A stretch of DNA of 41,652 bases from a virus. Both the position numbers and the translations under genes were made by a program. The stretch covers positions 1 through 41,652 of the IMG/VR virus record IMGVR_UViG_3300049845_000321; one strand, given 5' to 3'. This document shows, piece after piece, positions 22,133-29,765 of this stretch (the first letter of the stretch is position 1; every line of letters begins with the position of its first letter). The notes beneath the pieces were generated by a model, which ran no database searches, was not told where the DNA came from, and saw nothing but the letters and a program-made list of their open reading frames with translations.

Positions 22133-22579
22133 TCTGTTCTTTCCTTTGCTGAAGGTGTGAGTTTGCGTATGGCAGTTGGGGCAAACCATGCGCAAATTTT
22201 CAAGCGAGTTATTCGTACGATCTCCATCCTTATGGTCCAGCTGAAGCACCAATCTCTTGCCGTTCCACAAGGGGCCTTGCCAGCATTCCTCGCATTCCTC
22301 TTTCTTCAGCCCCGCGGCGAGAAGCTTCTTCTTGATCGCCGCGCTGCTCATCATTTTCTCTCCAGAGAGAATCGACTCGATCGAGACTCTCCGTCGTGGA
22401 CGGGGTTTTGAAGTTCCGCGGCCACCCTGATTTGGAGAATACACCCCATGTTCTTTGCAGCGCCTAATGAAAGTGGTGTACATCAGCCCAAGCTTTTGGG
22501 AAGCCTGAACAGCCGACATTGTACTTTCAATTGCCTCGAGCAGCTGCTCTTTTGAGACCTCAATCTTTCCACGTGCCAT
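22097..22579 (-). CDS. HNH endonuclease with N-terminal helix-turn-helix
   Basis: 160 residues from ATG 22579 with GAGGAG upstream. The N-terminal helix-turn-helix is LLEAIESTMSAVQASQKLGL, the zinc pair CEECW, and the HNH core LQLDHKDGDRTNN and LRMVCPNCHTQTH. Its last 12 codons are read from the 5' part of tRNA-Leu(GAG), as if the gene had landed directly against the tRNA. Confidence 0.85.
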   Translation of the reverse strand: MARGKIEVSKEQLLEAIESTMSAVQASQKLGLMYTTFIRRCKEHGVYSPNQGGRGTSKPRPRRRVSIESILSGEKMMSSAAIKKKLLAAGLKKEECEECWQGPLWNGKRLVLQLDHKDGDRTNNSLENLRMVCPNCHTQTHTFSKGKNRAAVAKLVDALS

Positions 22580-22601
22580 TGGTAAACTCCTCAGTGTTGA
22601 G

Positions 22602-22611
22602 GTATTTACGT
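22602..22611 (-). promoter_or_regulatory. Late-promoter motif ACGTAAATAC
   Basis: Before the HNH gene. Flanking TGGTAGAC pairs with GTTTACCA around the ribosome site (one mismatch). Confidence 0.55.
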
Positions 22612-22628
22612 CTACCAAATGGTCTTGG

Positions 22629-22700
22629 TCAGGGTACTTGGAGTTGAACCAAGACTACTGCGCTCCGGACGCAATCGGCTACCACACGCCTTCTACCCTG
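22629..22700 (-). tRNA. tRNA-Pro(CGG), C33
   Basis: C1-G72 acceptor CAGGGTA, stem TTGCG/CGCAG, loop TCCGGAG with C at 33. CCA encoded. An Arg(CCG) reading needs a much weaker stem. Confidence 0.7.
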
Positions 22701-22711
22701 TTATTCGTTGG

Positions 22712-22798
22712 CGGAGACGATGGGATTCGAACCCATGGGCCACTTTCACGGCCTCCACCTTTCCAAGGTGGCGCGATCGGCCACTCTGCCACGTCTCC
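22712..22798 (-). tRNA. tRNA-Ser(GGA)
   Basis: Loop TTGGAAA, long variable arm, G73, CCA. Confidence 0.94.
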
Positions 22799-22809
22799 TA
22801 AAATCTTGG

Positions 22810-22882
22810 TGGACCAGGAGGGAATCTAACCCTACTCACAACACGCTTGCAAGGCGCGTCGGCAACCACAATGCTCTAGCCC
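22810..22882 (-). tRNA. tRNA-Ala(UGC), divergent second copy
   Basis: Acceptor GGGCTAG/CTGGTCC keeps G3-U70. Stem CGCGC/GCGTG, loop CTTGCAA. D and T loops are atypical. Confidence 0.72.
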
Positions 22883-23080
22883 TACGCATACGAAGCAGGT
22901 ACTACGTCGAGAGCCGCCTGGCCGGCGCTCAATCGCTGTTCGCTGCTCGTTTCGGCCGGGGTTTCACCGGAACCGAGGCGCTCACCGACTGTTGATGTAA
23001 TCGCGTGAGTGTTGCCGCACAACCAACCTGGCATGGTAGGCTCGGCGAGCGCTTCGATCACGATCTTTCGATCGTCCTCA

Positions 23081-23632
23081 TCAGTGCGTTTTTCTTCTAA
23101 GCTTTGCCCCATCCAAGAATGTCGGATCATAGCGCTTCAGGTACCGGACAACGCTTTGCGGTGCGATGTCTAGAGCGCGAGCAGCTTCCTCTATCCAACC
23201 ATACCTTGTTTTGTCTATCTGGGACTTTCGTAAGACTGCTACGGCAGACTCCGCTTTGGCGGCACGTTTCATCGCCTTCACCATCCTACCTTTTTCAAGG
23301 CTTTCCAACTTCACGGTTAAGACTTTGCCGCAGAACTGCCTTTTGGCTTTTATTCTTGGTGAAACGTTGTAATGCTCTTTCCATCTATCCCCGACAACTT
23401 CCGCAAAAGACTTCAGATCTTCATATTTCAAAAGACCATTGTGAGCTTTACGATGACAGTTGGGGCAGAGATAAGTCAGGTTTTCTGACGAATCTGTTCC
23501 GCCTTTAGACACGGGGATTCTATGGTGAACATCTCCTCGACATTCGTTCCAGCCACAAACAAAACACCCAAGATTCATTCGTGAGATGATCTTGGTGATG
23601 GTTCGTTTGCTACATTCAAAGATTGAATCCAT
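23081..23632 (-). CDS. HNH endonuclease with C-terminal helix-turn-helix
   Basis: 183 residues from ATG 23632. Zinc and HNH motifs are CFVCGWNECRGDVHHRIPVS and LTYLCPNCHRKAHN. The C-terminus has EEAARALDIAPQSVVRYLKR. No clear ribosome site. The start codon lies inside a small hairpin (GAATCC/GGATTC) that also holds the late octamer. It lies between tRNA-Ala and tRNA-Tyr. Confidence 0.82.
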   Translation of the reverse strand: MDSIFECSKRTITKIISRMNLGCFVCGWNECRGDVHHRIPVSKGGTDSSENLTYLCPNCHRKAHNGLLKYEDLKSFAEVVGDRWKEHYNVSPRIKAKRQFCGKVLTVKLESLEKGRMVKAMKRAAKAESAVAVLRKSQIDKTRYGWIEEAARALDIAPQSVVRYLKRYDPTFLDGAKLRRKTH

Positions 23633-23650
23633 GCCGTATTTAGCGGATTC
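23625..23650 (-). promoter_or_regulatory. Late promoter GCTAAATAC in a hairpin with the start codon
   Basis: 6-base arms around promoter and ATG of the HNH gene. Confidence 0.5.
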
Positions 23651-23661
23651 GAACACACTGG

Positions 23662-23748
23662 TGGGTGCGGTAGGAGTTGAACCTACACAGACTTATTTGT
23701 ATGCGGGAGGGTTACAGCCTCTTGAGCTCGCCAATGCTCAGCGCACCC
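23662..23748 (-). tRNA. tRNA-Tyr(GUA)
   Basis: Loop CTGTAAC, long variable region, GGGTGCG acceptor, A73, CCA. Confidence 0.88.
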
Positions 23749-23758
23749 GTAGAAATCT

Positions 23759-23890
23759 GGTCAAACAAAAACGGTGTCGGGTATTTGCTCTACCCCCGCC
23801 ACGGCTACTCTTTCGAGTTGAGCGTGCCCGAATCGAACGGGCCAGGTTTCATTATGGCAGAAAGATAACCAACAATCCAACGGTTCAACC
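23759..23890 (-). other. Second candidate permuted tRNA-like element
   Basis: On the minus strand: GGTTGAACCG, hairpin, TTGGTTATC, then a tRNA 3' half with T arm GCCCG/CGGGC, ACTC-GAAA-GAGT closing the acceptor, a possible 5' half, and TTTTTGTTTGACC. GGTTGAA and TTTGACC pair over 7 bp, as the outer stem does at 17903. The 5' half lacks a clean D arm, so identity is open. Confidence 0.45.
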
Positions 23891-23962
23891 ATTCCAAATG
23901 ACTCGACGAACATTGACCGGCAGCAGTGCGAACCGGTTGCAGGCCTAGTCATTTGGAATGGT
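23888..23962 (-). repeat. 16-bp perfect inverted repeat after tRNA-Val
   Basis: Arms accattccaaatgact and its complement enclose 43 bases. The right arm begins in the ACCA end of tRNA-Val(GAC). Confidence 0.7.
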
Positions 23963-24033
23963 ACCCACGGTTGGAATCGGACCAACGGCCTCTTCGATGT
24001 CAACGAAGCGCTCTACCATTGAGCTACGCGGGT
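23962..24033 (-). tRNA. tRNA-Val(GAC)
   Basis: Stem CTTCG/CGAAG, loop TTGACAT, T loop TCCGATT, A73, CCA. First tRNA of the array transcript. Confidence 0.88.
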
Positions 24034-24444
24034 AAGAACGTGCAGACAAATTCGCGAGACTGTCTACCTATCATCAGGTAGGTCAAGCCAAGCTTCATCA
24101 AGCTGCACGCTTGAATGACGTCCAAGTTGTTAAAGATCATCGCTGAAGACCGTTGTCATTCAGCGTCAGTACATTCATTCTATTCGTATCATCACCAGCT
24201 GCACTGAACGTCTGGGTCAGATACCACCCGAGGGTCTCGGCTTTCGCCTTGACCCTCGGTGCTGTTTCGGCTTGCGCTTACTTTAGCGGAGGGCCACCTC
24301 GATCAGAGGATACGCGGCCGACGCGGGCACGGAACTACCGAGCCCGACTGGGCTCAATAGTGTGACGGCGGTTGAGGCAACGTACGACATGATTGAAGGC
24401 TGAATCTCTTGTGGTCTTCGAATGAAGAGTGTGAACTATACCAC
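24034..24444 (-). ncRNA. Structured leader of the tRNA array with boxA-like site
   Basis: About 410 bases without a gene. From 5' to 3': a GAGCCC/GGGCTC hairpin, then a 9-bp stem CCGAGGGTC/GACCCTCGG capped by GGC-GAAA-GCC. Next come GCTGAA/TTCAGC and GATCTTTAACAA at about 24138-24127, which matches rrn boxA (TGCTCTTTAACA). The hairpin just before it would be boxB. This suggests Nus-factor antitermination for the long tRNA transcript. Confidence 0.5.
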
Positions 24445-24454
24445 GTATTTAGCG
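24445..24454 (-). promoter_or_regulatory. Late-promoter motif CGCTAAATAC
   Basis: Starts the leader and tRNA array. Confidence 0.55.
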
Positions 24455-24488
24455 CGTTGTGACGAAAAGTTGCGGGCCTCACCCAGGT

Positions 24489-24656
24489 TCAGGGCTTAGC
24501 TTGCAGCTGTTGAACTTGCGCCTCCAGCGCCTCGATGCGCAGGTTCTGCGCCTTGGCGGTCTTGAATTGGTACCAGATCGGCACAAAGGTCACTGCGAGA
24601 ACGATGACTGCTGCGATGCCAGAGGCCAAGCCGGCCTTCTTGAGGAGCTCCATCAT
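24489..24656 (-). CDS. Small membrane protein with coiled-coil tail (55 aa)
   Basis: MMELLKKAGLASG, then a membrane helix (IAAVIVLAVTFVPIWY), then a heptad helix (IEALEAQVQQLQA). It starts two bases after the upstream stop. The size and one-helix layout recall spanin- or holin-accessory-like proteins, but this is only a guess. Confidence 0.6.
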   Translation of the reverse strand: MMELLKKAGLASGIAAVIVLAVTFVPIWYQFKTAKAQNLRIEALEAQVQQLQAKP

Positions 24657-24658
24657 GA

Positions 24659-25312
24659 TCAGTCCAGTCGAAGATCAACAAGGTTGTTGTTCTGGCTCTT
24701 GAGGAGCTTAAAGCTCCCACGGTAGAAACCACCAGGCATTGGGGGCAGCGCCTCCTCAGCTTTCATATCGGCGCTGATCTCGAAGCACAGACCCCAGAAC
24801 CCCATGTTCTGATCTTGGTAGTCTTTCCAGATCCTGTTGTACGCCTCTTGGTGCTCATCATTGTCCATGTCATGCTCTTCGCCAGTTTCCTCTTCCCAGG
24901 TCCTGTCAAAGGCTGCATTGAACTCATCGTCAGATGTCCAAGCGTCGAAGCCAATGAAGAGCACATCGCGCTTCGGGTCATACCCGAGGTAAACCTCTTG
25001 GACCTCATCATCCTCGAAGAGCGCGTCCCATTGAACGTCCGCCATCTCCCCGTCCGGCAGCTCGACCTCGAGCGAGGCCTCGGCATTGTACCCATCGGCG
25101 ATGTACGCCTTGGCAGCTTCCTCGGCCTTCTCGTACGCCTCACCTAGACCACCGTCATCGAAGAACCGCATGCCGTGCCAAACAAGACGCTTGCCGCCCC
25201 AAAGCTTCTGGAGCGCCTCACCGTGCTTCTTTGGGAAGAATTTGATGACGTCGGCCAGCTCCATTGGAACCTCGGCCTCGCGTAGTTGAAGCAGCTCTTT
25301 CAGCACATTCAT
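24659..25312 (-). CDS. Acidic hypothetical protein
   Basis: 217 residues from ATG 25312 with AGGAGA upstream. The N-terminus MNVLKELLQLREAEV is amphipathic, and much of the rest is acidic (FEDDEVQEVY, EEETGEEHDMDNDEH). No family was recognised. Confidence 0.6.
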   Translation of the reverse strand: MNVLKELLQLREAEVPMELADVIKFFPKKHGEALQKLWGGKRLVWHGMRFFDDGGLGEAYEKAEEAAKAYIADGYNAEASLEVELPDGEMADVQWDALFEDDEVQEVYLGYDPKRDVLFIGFDAWTSDDEFNAAFDRTWEEETGEEHDMDNDEHQEAYNRIWKDYQDQNMGFWGLCFEISADMKAEEALPPMPGGFYRGSFKLLKSQNNNLVDLRLD

Positions 25313-25331
25313 TTGGATCTCCTGACAGGAT

Positions 25332-25345
25332 GCTGTATTTACAGC
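25332..25345 (-). promoter_or_regulatory. Late promoter in a 6-bp dyad
   Basis: GCTGTAAATACAGC before the acidic protein gene. Confidence 0.6.
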
Positions 25346-25657
25346 TTAGCCGTGCAGGATGCTGCCGCCGGTTTGAGGTGGGATCAGCAGACCGGTGACG
25401 TTCTGGATGTACGAGGTTGCGACCTCATCCAGGAGCTCAAGTGGCGGGCTGGACAGGGTGTGATCGTACAGCTCGATCTCCTGGTCTTCCTTGATGATCA
25501 TCGACCATGGGGCGAACCCCATGGTCGGCGAACCGTCTGGGGTGCGCATGATGTGCACCTGCAAAGGACGACGAACGACGTACCCACGACCGGTTTCCTT
25601 GAGGAGCTCGGCCACGAGCTCCACGTTGTTGGTCAGCTTGAACAGGTGCACTTTCAT
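25346..25657 (-). CDS. Conserved small phage protein
   Basis: 103 residues (KVHLFKLTNNVELVAELLKE, then GFAPWSMIIKEDQEIELYDH). The beta-rich pattern resembles short Sm-like proteins of T4-type cyanophages; function unknown. It starts two bases after the outer-membrane protein stop. Confidence 0.55.
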   Translation of the reverse strand: MKVHLFKLTNNVELVAELLKETGRGYVVRRPLQVHIMRTPDGSPTMGFAPWSMIIKEDQEIELYDHTLSSPPLELLDEVATSYIQNVTGLLIPPQTGGSILHG

Positions 25658-25659
25658 GA

Positions 25660-26241
25660 TCAGAACCCGTAGGTGAGCGCGACTTGCAGGCCGTTCACGG
25701 CGCCACCAAGTTCACGCGAGTGGAAGACGCCAGTGCGAACCGACAGGTTCTTCATGGCAGCGAAGTCAACGCCAGCAGCCACTCGGTTCTGGGCCGTGTC
25801 GCCAACCGAGTCGAAGGTGTTTAGATGACGGTACGCCACGAACGCCCCGAGACGCGGGGCAACAGGTGCGCTGAACTCACCGGTCAGGGTGAAGAACTGC
25901 AGGTTCCCAGCGAAACCAGAGCCGCTTGGATCGACCTGATTCAGACGTCCAACTGCGGCGCGGCCCATGAGCGTGCCATGCGTGAGCTTCACGCTGTTCG
26001 AGTACGCAAGCTCAAAGCCCAGCGTATCATCTTGGACACCTGATGCTCGGGCCCGGTTGCCGATGATGCCGGCGTCGAAGACCCCGAGTGCCGTGGGTAC
26101 CGCGATCGTCGTGACGACTTCCTGCACGCTGGCGTTCTTCACCCCTGCGACATTGCCGTACTCGTACGAAACCGTGCCAGTGACCTGAGCTGCAGCTGCA
26201 AGACTGAAGGTGGCCAGAACGGCGGCGATAAGCTTCTTCAT
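25660..26241 (-). CDS. Outer-membrane beta-barrel protein
   Basis: 193 residues. Signal peptide MKKLIAAVLATFSLAAAAQ, then alternating strands (TGTVSYEYGN, RLGAFVAYRHL) and the terminal LQVALTYGF with the C-terminal Phe used by the BAM machinery. Probably an 8-stranded porin-like barrel. A phage might use it to mask receptors or exclude superinfection. The ribosome site is AGGAGA. Confidence 0.75.
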   Translation of the reverse strand: MKKLIAAVLATFSLAAAAQVTGTVSYEYGNVAGVKNASVQEVVTTIAVPTALGVFDAGIIGNRARASGVQDDTLGFELAYSNSVKLTHGTLMGRAAVGRLNQVDPSGSGFAGNLQFFTLTGEFSAPVAPRLGAFVAYRHLNTFDSVGDTAQNRVAAGVDFAAMKNLSVRTGVFHSRELGGAVNGLQVALTYGF

Positions 26242-26819
26242 GAGATTCTCCTAAGGAAAGTTTGAAGATGTCCAAGAAGGACAGAATTTGGCAAGTCGAT
26301 ATTTAGCACTGCAGCATTGACCTCTAGATCCATCAACCCGAAACTTTCCGTCTTAACCGCGTCATCAAGCAACACCGCGGTGATCTTGGTGCCGTGCATA
26401 TGTGTCACGCGATGACGTTGTCGCATGTACAGACGGAACGCTCCCTGCTTGCTCCAGAACGCGCTCATCTCTGAGAAGTCGACGAGATCAACTGCGAGCC
26501 CCATCTCTCGGCAACAGGCCGGCAAGATCTGATCATCCACCGTGGGCTTCGAAGCGATCACCATCCCAAGCTCGGCCTCGATCATTGGCTGGACGAACTT
26601 GGTGAACAGCGTAAGCTCGCGCTCGTTCCAAAGCGCGAATGAGAACAGGTGCAAGCTGTCTGGTCGAAAGAGCTCCTTGATGTGCTTGATCTTCTCGACA
26701 TTGATCAAGCCGGTGTTGTGCCAACCATCAACCACTGGGGTGATGATGGTGTCCTCAAGATCCAGATGGAGCTCTCTAACATTTTTGCTAAATACCTGGT
26801 CAATCAAAGGAGACTCCAT
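26238..26819 (-). CDS. HAD-like protein, 5' end disturbed by homing gene
   Basis: LHLDLEDTIITPV resembles HAD motif I, LFSFALW motif II and AVLLDDAV motif IV. The ORF can only start at ATG 26819, inside the start region of the opposite-strand homing gene and without a ribosome site. The true start may have been lost or moved by that insertion. Confidence 0.5.
   Translation of the reverse strand: MESPLIDQVFSKNVRELHLDLEDTIITPVVDGWHNTGLINVEKIKHIKELFRPDSLHLFSFALWNERELTLFTKFVQPMIEAELGMVIASKPTVDDQILPACCREMGLAVDLVDFSEMSAFWSKQGAFRLYMRQRHRVTHMHGTKITAVLLDDAVKTESFGLMDLEVNAAVLNIDLPNSVLLGHLQTFLRRIS
26298..26307 (-). promoter_or_regulatory. Late-promoter motif GCTAAATATC
   Basis: Inside the HAD-like gene, upstream of the outer-membrane protein gene. 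Confidence 0.5.
26787..26796 (+). promoter_or_regulatory. Late-promoter motif GCTAAATACC (plus strand)
   Basis: 21 bases before the plus-strand GIY-YIG gene. Confidence 0.55.
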
Positions 26820-27495
26820 GGATAGAGCAGATCAGCGGAAGTTCCACTACATCTACAAGATCACCCGCGAAGATGGGAAATACTATATCGGTCTTCATTC
26901 TACCAACAATCTTGATGATGGTTACTTTGGTTCGGGTCAAATGTTGTGGCATTCAATTAAGAAATATGGTAAAGACAAACACAAGAAGACCATTCTCGAA
27001 TTCCTGCCATCGCGCCACCATCTTAAATCACGTGAAGCAGAGCTAGTTAATAGCAACACGTTGCTAGATCCCCTCTGCATGAATCTCAGAATTGGAGGCG
27101 GAGCAAGTGCAACAGACATGGGGAAGTCTAGTCGCGAGAAAATATCTGAAGCCCAAAAGCGACGCGACCCATCTACACGCAAACATTCTGAAGAGACTAA
27201 GCGGAAGATTGCCTTGTCAAATCGAAAACCAAAGGACCCTTTAGCAGTTAGAAGATCCGTTGATTCTAAGCTTAGCAAGTTAACACCAGAGATCAGGGCT
27301 AAGCTTGGAGGAAATCGTGGAAAGACAATGTCTGACGAACAGAAAACCAAAATTTCTGTAGGTGTTCGAGCTTCAATAACGCCAGAAATTCGGTCAGCCG
27401 CCTCAACCCGGGCGAAATCGATGTGGACAGCCGAAAGACGTGCGTCCCATGCAGCTAAAATGCGAGCTTACCACGCTCGCAAAGGACTGCAGTAA
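26818..27495 (+). CDS. GIY-YIG homing endonuclease (Seg-like)
   Basis: 225 residues with AAAGGAG upstream. YIYKITREDGKYYIGLHST and YFGSG are nearly the same as in 11598-12242. NUMOD3 repeats follow (HSEETKRKIALSNRKP, MSDEQKTKISVGVRAS). Opposite to its neighbours and lower in GC than they are, so a recent mobile insertion is likely. Confidence 0.9.
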   Translation: MDRADQRKFHYIYKITREDGKYYIGLHSTNNLDDGYFGSGQMLWHSIKKYGKDKHKKTILEFLPSRHHLKSREAELVNSNTLLDPLCMNLRIGGGASATDMGKSSREKISEAQKRRDPSTRKHSEETKRKIALSNRKPKDPLAVRRSVDSKLSKLTPEIRAKLGGNRGKTMSDEQKTKISVGVRASITPEIRSAASTRAKSMWTAERRASHAAKMRAYHARKGLQ

Positions 27496-27786
27496 TCACA
27501 CGCGGTCCTTCAGCCGGCCAGCCAGCTCGTTGAGCTGTTCAATCTCAATCGTGCTGGCCTTTTCTTTGGGCTCCAAGCAGTGCTTGGCAAGCTCCAAGGT
27601 CACCATGCGCAGCGAGTTCTCAGCCAGGCGTGAGGCAATCAGCACCTTCTGATTTCCGGGCGTCACATCTACCTGGGTGAACCAAACGTACTGATTGCCA
27701 AGACGGTTGGGTTCTGGATAGAACCCTTCCGTGAAGACTGAGGTTGCTGCGGGTAACAGCTTTGCTTTGTACCAAACACGAGTCAT
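27496..27786 (-). CDS. Hypothetical protein
   Basis: 96 residues (MTRVWYKAKLLPAATSVFTE), with AAAGGA upstream. No family was recognised. It ends directly against the convergent homing gene. Confidence 0.55.
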   Translation of the reverse strand: MTRVWYKAKLLPAATSVFTEGFYPEPNRLGNQYVWFTQVDVTPGNQKVLIASRLAENSLRMVTLELAKHCLEPKEKASTIEIEQLNELAGRLKDRV

Positions 27787-27820
27787 GATCGTCCTTTCGC
27801 AGGACGTGTTCGGATTGTAC

Positions 27821-28096
27821 TCAGCAAACCGTGCTCTTGACCTGCCGTTTTAGGTTGTACTGCCGATCGGCCTCGCGTCTCATGTCGTACCGCAGCGTAC
27901 CATGCTGCACGATCTCTTCTCGCAGGCGAGTGAGCTCTCGCTGCTGCTTGTACGGATAGACGGAGGTGCGCTGCACGTTCTTGAACTCAGCCTTCTGTGC
28001 TCGAATCTGGCGCACCAAGGACTGATGGTGCTCAGACCAGCGACGCTGTGCGGCCAGGTAGGTGTCACGATCGGTGAAGTTCATCAGGTCATTCAT
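27821..28096 (-). CDS. Small helical phage protein
   Basis: 91 residues from ATG 28096, overlapping the HD-domain gene. FTDRDTYLAAQRRWSEHHQS and RLREEIVQHGTLRYDMRREA form long charged helices. Similar proteins are common in phages; function unknown. Confidence 0.6.
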   Translation of the reverse strand: MNDLMNFTDRDTYLAAQRRWSEHHQSLVRQIRAQKAEFKNVQRTSVYPYKQQRELTRLREEIVQHGTLRYDMRREADRQYNLKRQVKSTVC

Positions 28097-28658
28097 ATCC
28101 AAGCTCCTTAAGGATGATTGAGCCGCAGCGATCAAGGCGCTTGAACTTGATCTTGAAGCTCTCCGAGGTCATGCCACCGAACATGGTGGCGTTGGCGTGC
28201 AGCTCACACAGCGAGGTGATGAGCAGCTCAAGCGCGAACGGGGTGTGCGCAAAGTCCTTGGCACTAGCAGGTCGCAGCAGATGGCAGTCCATGTCACGAC
28301 GAATCAGCTCGCCAATGATTGGATCTCCACCAAGCGCCAACCAAATTCGGGATGACGCTTCTGCGTGATTGGGATAATGGACACGACCATCGGCATCGAC
28401 CACCCGGGTGCTGGGCTTGCCGCAGTCATGCCACAGCTGGTACCGCATGAGCAGATCAACCTGCGGATGCAGGGCAGCTCGAATGCGATCTTGATTCTGC
28501 GTGAACCAGGCTGGCAGCTGCCAAGTCATGGCTGGCTCGTCACGCATCAGGTCTCGGAAGCGAGCAGCGACAAGCTCGCCGTGCTCCCAGTACGAGAGAC
28601 CTTTTGACTGAAAACCTGCCTTCATAGCGGTCTTCAGCTCGTCGAAGGAAGAGTACAT
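28089..28658 (-). CDS. HD-domain phosphohydrolase-like protein
   Basis: 189 residues. LWHDCGKPS (HD motif), PNHAEASSRIWL (second His) and RRDMDCHLL (third His) are in the HD order for nucleotide phosphohydrolases. An AAGGAG site is followed by ATG ATG ATG TAG before the real ATG, an odd start region. Confidence 0.65.
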   Translation of the reverse strand: MYSSFDELKTAMKAGFQSKGLSYWEHGELVAARFRDLMRDEPAMTWQLPAWFTQNQDRIRAALHPQVDLLMRYQLWHDCGKPSTRVVDADGRVHYPNHAEASSRIWLALGGDPIIGELIRRDMDCHLLRPASAKDFAHTPFALELLITSLCELHANATMFGGMTSESFKIKFKRLDRCGSIILKELGYE

Positions 28659-28734
28659 CTACATCATCATGAGAGCTCCTTGGAGGTGGCGAAGAATACA
28701 GGCATTAGGTGACAAATAGCGTTCGCGCTTGGGG

Positions 28735-29295
28735 TCAACCGGCGTCGCCTGGTGTCGTCGGAAAGTGCTGTCTGTGGTACTCCGACAGGTACGCCTTGGC
28801 GTCAGGTGGCAGCATGGCCAGCACCTCATCCAGCGACCTTCGGACCCAGGTCTCTCCGTCCTTGTAGAAGAACGCGCGCTCGATGGCGTGCAGCACTGCC
28901 TTCCCTGGGTATGTCCCAAAGGTGTTGATACCAAGCATGCCCTCGGCCAGGCACTTCGAGCACGTCATTGGGAAGGCCGTGCAGTCACCAAGATGACTGC
29001 CCTGCAGCTCCTCAAGGTAGTGCTTCAAGAGCCCATCCACTCGCTTGTTGAGCTTGCTGTCGTCCTCAATCCATCGATCGGGGTCAAGCACCTTCTTGGC
29101 TTCTTCCACGGCCTGCTCAAGTGAAAGCGCCTTCAACGGCCCCATGTCGCGGAGTCGCGCGGTGAGGTCAAAGTACGCCCCATAAATCATGTCCTCGTAT
29201 TCTTCGAGCTTGATCTTCAACCGAAGGAGCTCGATCTCGTGTGGCTCTAGTTCGACCTTGGTGTCGAGTGGATTCTCTGCATAGGTGATCTTCAC
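28735..29295 (-). CDS. Hypothetical protein with Cys pair
   Basis: 186 residues from GTG 29295 with AAGGAG upstream. Charged helical first half, then CTAFPMTCSKCLAEGM with a possible metal site. No family was recognised. Confidence 0.55.
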   Translation of the reverse strand: MKITYAENPLDTKVELEPHEIELLRLKIKLEEYEDMIYGAYFDLTARLRDMGPLKALSLEQAVEEAKKVLDPDRWIEDDSKLNKRVDGLLKHYLEELQGSHLGDCTAFPMTCSKCLAEGMLGINTFGTYPGKAVLHAIERAFFYKDGETWVRRSLDEVLAMLPPDAKAYLSEYHRQHFPTTPGDAG

Positions 29296-29765
29296 TTGGT
29301 TTCTCCTTGTAGCTGTGCAAGCTCGGCTTGCAGTCGAGCGATCTCTCGCTCCTTACGCTCACGCTCCTGACGTGCCTTCTTCTGGCCTTCTGTTTCGAGC
29401 TTGGCACGAAGCTCGGCTTCGAACTTCTCGGGCTCCCCGTTGATGATGTGTTTGTTGAGCTTGAAGTTGCCTTCCATGCTGTCGCTGTCACCACACCGGC
29501 CACGGTACCAGAGCTGACACTCGATCACGGGCGTGTCGCTAGCACCCTCGTAGTACCCTCCCACCTCAAGCTCGATCCAGTCATAGTACCGGTACTGTCT
29601 GTACTCGTAATGCTCGAGCAAGCCGCATTCGGTTGCGATGCGTTTGGTGATTTCCACCTGCTGCTTGGCGAGGGGCATGAGGGCGTCCTTGGCTTTGTCA
29701 AATGCTTCGCTGGCCTCGTAGAAGGCACGGGCGGCGTTGGTGGCGGTCTTGATGAGGTCGTTCAT
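29292..29765 (-). CDS. Hypothetical protein with coiled-coil C-terminus
   Basis: 157 residues from ATG 29765 with GGAG upstream. A helical start, a central YRQYRYYDWIELEV strand region and a tail of charged heptads (RKEREIARLQAELAQLQ). Unknown. Confidence 0.55.
   Translation of the reverse strand: MNDLIKTATNAARAFYEASEAFDKAKDALMPLAKQQVEITKRIATECGLLEHYEYRQYRYYDWIELEVGGYYEGASDTPVIECQLWYRGRCGDSDSMEGNFKLNKHIINGEPEKFEAELRAKLETEGQKKARQERERKEREIARLQAELAQLQGETK

Noticed and set aside
16295-24033. CRISPR array in the repeat-like tRNA region
   Set aside because: Repeated segments are D and T arms of tRNAs; there are no regular direct repeats with spacers.
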